Assembly (NCBI GenBank): GCA_964406775.1
Contig: CAYOSW010000021.1
Location: forward strand, 1 to 19,054
Length of the DNA: 19,054 nt
Origin: JACPKO01 sp964406775
GTDB lineage: Bacteria; Patescibacteriota; Microgenomatia; Daviesbacterales; UBA10151
Direction: 5' to 3'
Shown: positions 13,934 through 19,054 of the stretch, piece after piece
How positions within the stretch are numbered: position 1 is the first letter of the stretch
How the letters are laid out: each line of letters starts with the position of its first letter
Translations under genes and position numbers: made by a program
Notes under the pieces: generated by a model
What the model saw: only the letters and a program-made list of their open reading frames with translations
Database searches by the model: none
What the model was told of the DNA's origin: nothing

Positions 13934-14967
13934 AAATATTTTAAAAATTCATCAAATAAATAATCAGCATCAACAGGACCCGGAGACGCTTCCGGATGGA
14001 ACTGAATGGACATAAAAGGCTTGGTTTTATGCTTTATCCCCTCATTGCTTCCGTCATTTAAATTTTTAAACCATTCAACCCATCCAGGCTGAAGGGTTTT
14101 AGTATCTACAGCAAATCCGTGATTTTGAGAGGTAATTATGGCGCGGTTATTTATTACATCCAGACAAGGCTGATTCTGACCCCTGTGGCCGAATTTTAAT
14201 TTATAAGTATCTGCTCCTGATGCCAGTGCTAAAATTTGTGAACCTAAACAAATCCCAAAGGTGGGAATATCTCGTTTTAATAGATTTTCAACCGTCTGAA
14301 TTGTTTCTGCCGCCAGTTTAGGGTCGCCGGGGCCGTTTGAAATCATAACCCCGTCAAATTTTAGACCCTCCTTAACCGGATCAAAGTTCCACGGAACTAC
14401 ACAGACTCTGGTGCGCCTCTTAACAAAAGACCTGATTATATTTTCTTTATCTCCGCAATCAATTAAAACGATTGTTTTTTTACCTTCTCCATAAACCTGT
14501 ACCGTTTTTCTGGAAACCTCGGGTAAGACATTTTTCAAATTAGGGTCATATTCATCCACCTCAGTATTTTTTACCTTAATGCTCCCCAGCATCACACCGT
14601 GATGCCTCAATTTAAGAGTAAGTGACCGAGTATCAATCCCGGAAATTGCCGGTATTTTTTCCTCCTTCAGCCAATCTCCTAAGGTTTTTAAACTTTCAAA
14701 GTGAGAGGGCTTATCGATATAATTCTGGACAACCAAGCCCTTAATCCAAATCTTGTGTGATTCAAAAAATTCCCTCGGCGGAACACCGTAATTTCCGACA
14801 ATCGGATAAGTCAAAACAAGTATTTGTCCAAAGTACGAGGGATCGGTGAGAGATTCAGGATAACCGGCCATACCGGTGTTGAAAACAACTTCCCCTGACG
14901 AATTTACATCCGCCCCGAAAGACTCTCCTGAAATTTCCGTTCCATCCTTAAGTATCAGTTTTGCCAT
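13930..14967 (-). CDS. carA: Carbamoyl-phosphate synthase small (glutaminase) subunit
   Basis: Class I glutamine amidotransferase that releases ammonia from glutamine for CarB. Of its 345 residues, the N-terminal part is the CarA-specific domain (NTGMAGYPESLTDPSYFGQ) and the C-terminal part is the triad glutaminase. The nucleophile Cys sits in FGICLGSQILALASGA (about residue 240) and the His-Glu pair in SIQFHPEASPGP. Most CarA proteins have GICLGHQ, so His is replaced by Ser two residues after Leu; the Cys, His and Glu of the triad remain. It is somewhat shorter than E. coli CarA (382). GAGG at 14978-14975 lies 7 nt before the ATG, a normal ribosome binding site, unlike its leaderless neighbours. 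A terminator-like hairpin in the leader suggests attenuation. Confidence 0.97.
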   Translation of the reverse strand: MAKLILKDGTEISGESFGADVNSSGEVVFNTGMAGYPESLTDPSYFGQILVLTYPIVGNYGVPPREFFESHKIWIKGLVVQNYIDKPSHFESLKTLGDWLKEEKIPAISGIDTRSLTLKLRHHGVMLGSIKVKNTEVDEYDPNLKNVLPEVSRKTVQVYGEGKKTIVLIDCGDKENIIRSFVKRRTRVCVVPWNFDPVKEGLKFDGVMISNGPGDPKLAAETIQTVENLLKRDIPTFGICLGSQILALASGADTYKLKFGHRGQNQPCLDVINNRAIITSQNHGFAVDTKTLQPGWVEWFKNLNDGSNEGIKHKTKPFMSIQFHPEASPGPVDADYLFDEFLKYL

Positions 14968-14974
14968 TTTTTAA

Positions 14975-14978
14975 CCTC
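14975..14978 (-). promoter_or_regulatory. carA ribosome binding site
   Basis: GAGG, 7 nt before the ATG at 14967. It shows that Shine-Dalgarno initiation is used in this genome alongside apparent leaderless starts. It lies next to a small TTTTTT-cg-AAAAAA inverted repeat (14979-14992). Confidence 0.6.
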
Positions 14979-14999
14979 TTTTTTCGAAAAAATGCTTTC

Positions 15000-15022
15000 T
15001 TTTTTTGATTTATTCAAAAAAA
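15000..15022 (-). repeat. A/T inverted repeat after the carA leader terminator
   Basis: TTTTTTTGA (15000-15008) and TCAAAAAAA (15014-15022), a perfect 9-bp inverted repeat with a 5-nt loop. It could pair with, or compete for, the U tract of the terminator immediately upstream in the transcript. Confidence 0.45.
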
Positions 15023-15023
15023 T

Positions 15024-15048
15024 AAAAAAAATCCACCCTTAGGTGGAT
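15024..15048 (-). terminator. Intrinsic terminator in the carAB leader (candidate attenuator)
   Basis: On the minus strand the stem ATCCACC/GGTGGAT (15048-15042 and 15037-15031) with a 4-nt loop is followed at once by eight T (15031-15024) and another T-rich stretch. It is directional: the plus strand has no T run after the stem. It sits between the predicted carA promoter and the carA start, 57 nt before the ATG. It could also stop transcripts coming from recF. Confidence 0.75.
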
Positions 15049-15113
15049 AAAATTGTTATTAAGATGTTTATACTTAACCCTAAATGCATTTTTTCCGGCC
15101 CAAAATTGTAGTA

Positions 15114-15142
15114 AGTTTATCCCCTTTAGATATCTCTGTCAA
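15114..15142 (-). promoter_or_regulatory. Predicted carAB promoter
   Basis: Consensus -35 TTGACA (15142-15137), 17-bp spacer, -10 TAAACT (15119-15114), on the minus strand. The start would be near 15107, giving a leader of about 140 nt that contains the terminator hairpin at 15024-15048. Confidence 0.5.
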
Positions 15143-15143
15143 T

Positions 15144-15171
15144 TAGCAAACTTGCTGATGTAAGTTTGCTA
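15144..15171. repeat. 10-bp inverted repeat between the divergent carA and DUF5654 promoters
   Basis: TAGCAAACTT (15144-15153), an 8-bp spacer, AAGTTTGCTA (15162-15171), a perfect match. It begins 2 bp beyond the carA -35 and covers the -35 and most of the spacer of the opposing promoter, so a bound dimer could control both genes. With no T run after it, termination is unlikely. Confidence 0.6.
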
Positions 15172-15180
15172 TGAGATAAT
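15152..15180 (+). promoter_or_regulatory. Predicted DUF5654 gene promoter
   Basis: TTGCTG (15152-15157), 17 bp, GATAAT (15175-15180). The predicted transcription start is 15187, exactly the A of the ATG, so the mRNA should be leaderless. The TTG at 15181 lies upstream of that start. Confidence 0.5.
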
Positions 15181-15186
15181 TTGAAA

Positions 15187-15480
15187 ATGCCGAAAGCAAA
15201 AAAAAGAAAAAAACAGGAAGAAACAAAACCTTCTGAGAGAAGTTTGCACAGAGAATTGACGACACAAATGCTTCAACTGATAACTTCAGGGTTTGGAGTC
15301 GTTGCCGCACTGGCGTGGAATGACGCAATTCAAACTTTCGTTAAAGAGTACATCGAGCAGATATTTCCCCGCTCCGGGTTAATTTCCAAATTTATTTACG
15401 CAGCCCTTATTACAACCTTAATTGTTTTAATAACTTATCAGCTGTCGACAATTGCTGCAAGATTCCGCCCTAAAAATTAA
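15187..15480 (+). CDS. DUF5654 family small membrane protein
   Basis: A 97-residue protein of unknown function. A very basic N terminus (MPKAKKRKKQEE) is followed by an amphipathic segment and the characteristic block LITSGFGVVAALAWNDAI, then IFPRSGLISKFIYAALIT and LIVLITYQLSTI. Two membrane helices are predicted (about residues 30-50 and 68-90), with the basic N terminus likely inside. The ALAW-N signature and length match DUF5654, a family common in CPR bacteria and archaea as I recall it. I prefer ATG 15187 to the TTG at 15181 because the predicted transcript starts at 15187. Its 3' end overlaps the end of recF by 11 bp, tail to tail, so recF transcripts run antisense to it. Confidence 0.8.
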   Translation: MPKAKKRKKQEETKPSERSLHRELTTQMLQLITSGFGVVAALAWNDAIQTFVKEYIEQIFPRSGLISKFIYAALITTLIVLITYQLSTIAARFRPKN

Positions 15481-16525
15481 CTGATCCCTTTTTAACCCGC
15501 AGAACCTGTTCGTTTTCAAGAATATTTTTCAGATAATCGTCATATTCAACAGTTGCTATTATTGTTTGTTGTAAGTGCGATAAATCAATAACGTGCTGCC
15601 TGTGACTTTCGTCGAGTTCTGAGAAAATATCATCAAGCAGCAGTACCGGTCTGTCTCCTAAAACCTGATCGAAAAAGTTAATCTCCATAATTTTTAAATC
15701 CAGAACCGAAGTTCTTTGTTCACCTCTTGAGCCGTACTTTGCTAAATCTTTCTCTCCTAGAAAAAATTTAAAGTCGTCTCTGTGCGGCCCGATCAGCGAA
15801 ACGGCAGCCTGTATTTCCCGGTCTTTATATTCGTCCAATCTGCTTACTGAAATTTTGTTAGGCAAGTATTGGTATTCAAAATCTCCGAATTTCTTTTCGT
15901 AGGAATTAATTGCTAAAAAAAATTCCTCTCTTTTATTTTGAAGAAGTATTCCTAAACGGATTTGCTCGCTGTTCCAATAAATTAATTCGTCCAATTTAGC
16001 GAATCCCTCCCTGATTAATTTCAGCAGTTTATTTTTTTGAGTTATAACTTTCTGATAAGCATTAAGATTTTTTCTATAATCTCTGTCTACCTGACTTATT
16101 GTCTGGTCCAAATACTCCCTTCTGAGTCCGGGTGAACCCGTGACCAAATCTATATCTTCCGGTCTGAAAAAAACCGCCACCAGATTTCCTGAATAATCCA
16201 ACAGTCTTCTGGCTATACCATTTACCAGAAATTTTTTCCGTAAGCTGAATTCTGTTTTTTGCAGCAAAGCTGAGATATCCGTCAATAAACCACTCTTATC
16301 TTTTACTACTCCTCTCACACTTACAACACTCTCGCTGAACCTGATAACTTCCTCCTCAGTTTCGCTTTTAATCGGCTTTCCTGTCGCTAAAAAATAAACA
16401 CTTTCCAGAAAATTAGTTTTACCTTGAGCATTATCCCCGATCAATACGGTTATGTTTTTTTTAAATTTGATATCTAAATCGAGCAGGTTGCGGAAATTTT
16501 TTAAAACGATCCCTTCAAGCTTCAT
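15470..16525 (-). CDS. recF: DNA replication and repair protein RecF
   Basis: SMC-like ATPase that helps load RecA at gaps together with RecO and RecR. Its 351 residues match the normal RecF length. Walker A GDNAQGKTNFLE (residues 30-41), the signature region GSRGEQRTSVLDLKI (about 267) and the Walker B/D-loop VLLLDDIFSELDESH (about 303) are all present. The start MKLEGIVLKNFRNL is the family N terminus. It begins 1 nt after the stop of the MFS transporter, so both are probably one transcript; this is not the dnaA-dnaN-recF origin cluster seen in many bacteria. Downstream it overlaps the DUF5654 gene on the opposite strand. Confidence 0.96.
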   Translation of the reverse strand: MKLEGIVLKNFRNLLDLDIKFKKNITVLIGDNAQGKTNFLESVYFLATGKPIKSETEEEVIRFSESVVSVRGVVKDKSGLLTDISALLQKTEFSLRKKFLVNGIARRLLDYSGNLVAVFFRPEDIDLVTGSPGLRREYLDQTISQVDRDYRKNLNAYQKVITQKNKLLKLIREGFAKLDELIYWNSEQIRLGILLQNKREEFFLAINSYEKKFGDFEYQYLPNKISVSRLDEYKDREIQAAVSLIGPHRDDFKFFLGEKDLAKYGSRGEQRTSVLDLKIMEINFFDQVLGDRPVLLLDDIFSELDESHRQHVIDLSHLQQTIIATVEYDDYLKNILENEQVLRVKKGSVNF

Positions 16526-16526
16526 C

Positions 16527-17861
16527 TTAACTGTCCCAATGGCCTAATCCCAAAAATTCTCTGACTTTAAAAGGCAGCTGTTTTTTTGAGAAATAGAAGT
16601 CAGGTTTAAAAGCCAGTATTCCGAGTAAAGTGATAAATCCGCCTATAAAAAGAATTATCGGTATCGTACCGAAAATATCCGCAAGCACTCCGACAGTAAG
16701 CACAGGCACAAGGGTTAAAGCCGCCATCAATACGGATAAGGCAGCGTAAACCTTCCCTCTGTCTTTATCCGGACTGTATTCCTGGAGAGCAGTTTGTGAC
16801 GGAACAACTATAGATACCATTGATAAGCCCAGCAAAAAAGCACCCGCTATGAAAAAAGGCGTCAGAGATAGGCCGCCCGTCAATTCCGGACTCTGATTAA
16901 ATATGAGCGGTGAAAAACCTGCGGATAAAAACAATAGGCCAGCAGTAACAATTCCACTTGAGACTACACTGCGTTTCGGCGCCAGACTTCCATATCGGCT
17001 GAGCAAAACCCCGCCTAACACCATCCCAATTCCCAGCGGTAAAACCAGAATAAACGAGGCGTTTGCTGAATTAGTTTTTAATACATTTTCAAAAAATGAA
17101 GGTATCAGAGTCCCTAAAATTGCGATAATTACCTGAACTGAGGCCAATATAAAAAGAGATACCATCACGGCAACCCTCCCGCGTATTAAGGCAAATGTGT
17201 TCTTCACCTCTTTAAGTCCAACTTGAGATATTTCCTGTAAATTTCTCATTTTAATTGCGGCAATTAAGCGTTTACCTAAAACGCCGAGATCACTAACTAT
17301 CGGCGGAAAAACAAACGACAATAAAAACGCAGCCGATAATAACCCCGCACCCAACAGGAAAACATAATTAATACCCCAGAGGTTTATAAGCGGTCCTGCG
17401 AAACCGAATCCGGCTAAAAACGAACCGAAAAGAGTAATTGAAAAAAGTGAGTTGGCGGAATACAGCTCGTTCCTTTTACAAATCAGGGGAATACTTGAGG
17501 CCTCAGCCGGAAGATAGAATTGCACTAAACTGTTTACCAGAAATACTACAAAAAGTACGGCAAATAAACTTCCTTTGAGCACTATCAGACTGAGCAGACT
17601 TAGCGCTAAAAGCAAATTTATATACCTGATGATAAGTCTGCGGTCAATGATATCAACAAGTATTCCTGAGAAGAGTCCGAAAACGGCCGACGGCAGGTAT
17701 GCCGCAAAAAGCATTAACGAAACTGCAGCTGTGGAATTAGTCAGTTTATATACCCAGACGAGAAGAGCAAAATTCAAACTGTTGTAAGCAAGCTGAACGA
17801 ATATCTGATTAATCCATAAATTGACAAAACCCCGGTTTTTTAAAATTGAAGACGTTTTCAT
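16527..17861 (-). CDS. Major facilitator superfamily transporter
   Basis: A proton- or solute-coupled membrane transporter, possibly an efflux pump; the substrate is unknown. It has about 444 residues and around 12 hydrophobic helices. NLWINQIFVQLAYNSLNFAL is the first helix, and the loop after helix 2 reads FSGILVDIIDRRLIIRY, the MFS motif A-like G...D..dRR segment. The second half has GMVLGGVLLSRYGS and a similar loop. I chose ATG 17861: the TTG at 17876 overlaps the predicted -10 hexamer and would lie upstream of the transcript start, leaving a leader of about 8 nt with no Shine-Dalgarno sequence. recF follows 1 nt after its stop. It resembles the MFS_3/enterobactin-exporter type proteins by layout, with low certainty. 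Confidence 0.88.
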   Translation of the reverse strand: MKTSSILKNRGFVNLWINQIFVQLAYNSLNFALLVWVYKLTNSTAAVSLMLFAAYLPSAVFGLFSGILVDIIDRRLIIRYINLLLALSLLSLIVLKGSLFAVLFVVFLVNSLVQFYLPAEASSIPLICKRNELYSANSLFSITLFGSFLAGFGFAGPLINLWGINYVFLLGAGLLSAAFLLSFVFPPIVSDLGVLGKRLIAAIKMRNLQEISQVGLKEVKNTFALIRGRVAVMVSLFILASVQVIIAILGTLIPSFFENVLKTNSANASFILVLPLGIGMVLGGVLLSRYGSLAPKRSVVSSGIVTAGLLFLSAGFSPLIFNQSPELTGGLSLTPFFIAGAFLLGLSMVSIVVPSQTALQEYSPDKDRGKVYAALSVLMAALTLVPVLTVGVLADIFGTIPIILFIGGFITLLGILAFKPDFYFSKKQLPFKVREFLGLGHWDS

Positions 17862-17875
17862 TGATACTGAAGGCA

Positions 17876-17904
17876 ATTTTACGCTTGAATCACTCTTTAT
17901 TCAA
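17876..17904 (-). promoter_or_regulatory. Predicted MFS-recF promoter
   Basis: Minus strand TTGAAT (17904-17899), 17 bp, TAAAAT (17881-17876). The -35 overlaps the mutM stop codon. The predicted start is about 17869, 8 nt before the ATG at 17861. Confidence 0.5.
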
Positions 17905-18760
17905 CTTGACAACCGGCGCAAAAATATGTACCCCGGCCGCCGAGTTTAATCTTCTTAATAGGCTTACCGCATTTTTTACAGGGTAAATTCTCACGCCCGT
18001 AAACGTAAGCATAATCCAGAAAAAGCCCCTTCTTCCCTTCCGGATTTGCGAAATGAGTTTTTGATGAACCACCGTATTTTATTCCGTCATTTAAAGTCTC
18101 CTTAACTGCCTCAAGAAGTTTTTTAAATTGCTCCCCGCTTAAATCGGCTACCTTTTTTCTGGGATCAATGCGCGCAATAAAACAAGCCTCACTTGCATAG
18201 ATATTACCTACACCGGCAAGGATTTGCTGATCCAAAAGCGCAACCTTTATCGGAGTGTTTTTTCTTTTAAGCAGATTCTCTTTAAATACTTCAACACTAA
18301 GTGAATTCTCCAAAGGCTCAGGACCAAGCAGGTTCAGGAACTTATCGGCCTCCACCTCGTTCTTACTCGCCACGCGGATCCAGCCGAATTTACGCTGATC
18401 ATTAAAAAGCAGATTGCTTCCGCCGGAAAGATTAAAAATTACTCTGGTGGATTTATTCGGCAAATCGCCGAACATATCCCTTGTCGGATGCCCGCCGATA
18501 AATTTACCGTCATTTCCTATATTATTAATCCATACTAATTGTCCGGACATTTTCAGATGAATAAGTAGACTTTGTCCGCCAAGATTTAACTGTAAAATTT
18601 TTCCCCGCCTCCCTACATCGGTAATCTCTCTTCCAGTAATTTGATTCTTGTCGCCGATAAAGGATTTACTGTTCAGTATTTCTACCGACTCAATTTTTAG
18701 TTTAACAATATTTTGGGCTAGGAAAAGTCTGATTATTTCAACTTCAGGAAGCTCCGGCAT
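17897..18760 (-). CDS. mutM: Formamidopyrimidine-DNA glycosylase
   Basis: Base-excision repair glycosylase/AP lyase that removes 8-oxoguanine and formamidopyrimidines. Its 287 residues are close to the family length (about 270-275). MPELPEVE gives the catalytic N-terminal Pro and Glu after Met removal. RRGKILQL carries the conserved Lys (about 53), and LLIHLKMSGQL follows. DQQILAGVGNIYASEACF belongs to the H2TH DNA-binding domain. The C-terminal zinc finger has CKKC and CAGC with the conserved Arg in GGRGTYFC. All key residues are present. The predicted -10 ends 8 bp before the ATG, so the mRNA may be leaderless. Confidence 0.97.
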   Translation of the reverse strand: MPELPEVEIIRLFLAQNIVKLKIESVEILNSKSFIGDKNQITGREITDVGRRGKILQLNLGGQSLLIHLKMSGQLVWINNIGNDGKFIGGHPTRDMFGDLPNKSTRVIFNLSGGSNLLFNDQRKFGWIRVASKNEVEADKFLNLLGPEPLENSLSVEVFKENLLKRKNTPIKVALLDQQILAGVGNIYASEACFIARIDPRKKVADLSGEQFKKLLEAVKETLNDGIKYGGSSKTHFANPEGKKGLFLDYAYVYGRENLPCKKCGKPIKKIKLGGRGTYFCAGCQVE

Positions 18761-18768
18761 AGGGATTT

Positions 18769-18797
18769 ATTCTAACAGATGAGTTAAGATGTCTTAA
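18769..18797 (-). promoter_or_regulatory. Predicted mutM promoter
   Basis: Minus strand TTAAGA (18797-18792), 17 bp, TAGAAT (18774-18769). The -10 ends 8 bp before the ATG. The -35 overlaps the last codons of the upstream 62-residue gene. Confidence 0.4.
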
Positions 18798-18972
18798 AAG
18801 CTTCGAGCCTTCTTACTCCAATCGGCATTCTTTTTATATAACCGAGTAAATTTCCCAGTTTTTCAAGCGGAGTAAAGTCTCTTTCAACCACTCTGTAACC
18901 CAATGTTCTGAGTTCCGCTCCTATTCTGTAGAAATCGCGGGGAGGTAGTTTAATTGTCTCAGGGCTTGCCAT
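18784..18972 (-). CDS. Small basic hypothetical protein (62 residues)
   Basis: I do not recognise a family. The protein begins MASPETIKLPPRDFYRIGAE, is rich in Arg and Lys and has no membrane segment; it could be a small nucleic-acid-binding protein, but this is only composition. Support for it being real: a promoter (AGGACA, 18-bp spacer, TATATT at 18984-18979) that places the transcript start exactly on the A of the ATG at 18972, and an inverted repeat overlapping the -35. mutM follows 23 bp after its stop on the same strand. Confidence 0.5.
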   Translation of the reverse strand: MASPETIKLPPRDFYRIGAELRTLGYRVVERDFTPLEKLGNLLGYIKRMPIGVRRLEAFKTS

Positions 18973-18978
18973 TACTAT

Positions 18979-19008
18979 AATATACTTTATCGGTTTAAAA
19001 TTTGTCCT
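18979..19008 (-). promoter_or_regulatory. Predicted promoter of the 62-residue gene
   Basis: Minus strand AGGACA (19008-19003), 18 bp, TATATT (18984-18979). Exactly 6 nt separate the -10 from the ATG at 18972, predicting a leaderless mRNA. Confidence 0.4.
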
Positions 19009-19023
19009 GACAACGACAGGACA
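19003..19023. repeat. 7-bp inverted repeat at the right-end promoter
   Basis: TGTCCTG (19003-19009), 7-bp spacer, CAGGACA (19017-19023). The left arm coincides with the predicted -35 of the 62-residue gene, so it may be an operator. The next gene to the right lies outside the window. Confidence 0.45.
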
Positions 19024-19054
19024 TTAAATTAACTTTTTAATCCGGTTCTTAAAA

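Noticed and set aside
15031..15048. Terminator hairpin read as bidirectional
   Set aside because: On the plus strand the stem is followed by AAAATTG, not a T run, so only the minus-strand reading works.
15143..15328. 61-residue minus-strand ORF opposite the DUF5654 gene
   Set aside because: It is a shadow of the DUF5654 coding frame and overlaps the carA promoter; no recognisable protein family.
1..19054. CRISPR array, insertion sequence, integrase or phage genes
   Set aside because: No array of regularly spaced repeats, no transposase or integrase motif and no terminal inverted repeats were found; the only phased repeats are the three short ones at the fic promoter.

Overview
The window looks like a Candidate Phyla Radiation (Patescibacteria) chromosome fragment, perhaps from the Microgenomates/Katanobacteria side. 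This is an inference from gene content: an archaeal-type ATP-dependent DNA ligase, a DUF5654 membrane protein, a small sortase, compact overlapping genes, AT-rich intergenic DNA and several apparently leaderless mRNAs. The standard bacterial code fits every gene. Almost everything is on the minus strand; only a GGDEF protein and the DUF5654 protein are on the plus strand.

Left part (1-3085). A 5'-complete ATP-dependent DNA ligase runs off the left edge. It is divergent from a GGDEF-domain protein across only 46 bp (start codon to start codon), where the two predicted promoters lie on top of each other. The GGDEF gene converges on a sortase gene with 2 bp between them.

Metabolic operon (3086-8699). 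Five tightly overlapping minus-strand genes encode an acyl-CoA synthetase/GNAT acyltransferase fusion, a NUDIX hydrolase, and a three-part ATP-citrate-lyase-like set: an ATP-grasp beta subunit, a phospho-His alpha subunit, and a citrate-synthase-like lyase. The set resembles the citryl-CoA synthetase plus citryl-CoA lyase arrangement of Aquificales rather than the fused ATP-citrate lyase of eukaryotes. Residues expected to hold citrate are present in the beta subunit. The operon could turn citrate plus CoA and ATP into acetyl-CoA and oxaloacetate and couple acyl-CoA to acyl transfer. This is the most interesting block in the window. Its leader holds nested hairpins and a seven-codon mini-ORF that overlaps the first gene's start.

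Middle (8700-14967). A CAT-anticodon tRNA, a multi-pass membrane zinc-protease-like protein (HEMAH) and a Fic protein with a C-terminal winged helix come next. The Fic promoter is covered by three direct repeats spaced exactly 11 bp apart, a probable autoregulatory operator. Then come carB and carA (carbamoyl-phosphate synthase, 4-bp overlap).

Right part (14968-19054). The carA leader has a consensus -35 promoter, then an intrinsic terminator hairpin before the start codon, suggesting attenuation. A 10-bp inverted repeat sits between the divergent carA and DUF5654 promoters. After DUF5654 come recF, an MFS transporter, mutM (fpg) and a 62-residue unknown protein.

A recurring theme is that several promoters place the -10 hexamer 6-8 bp before the ATG (ligase, GGDEF, DUF5654, mutM, the 62-residue gene), which predicts leaderless transcripts. 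carA, by contrast, has a clear Shine-Dalgarno sequence. All promoter calls are by eye.
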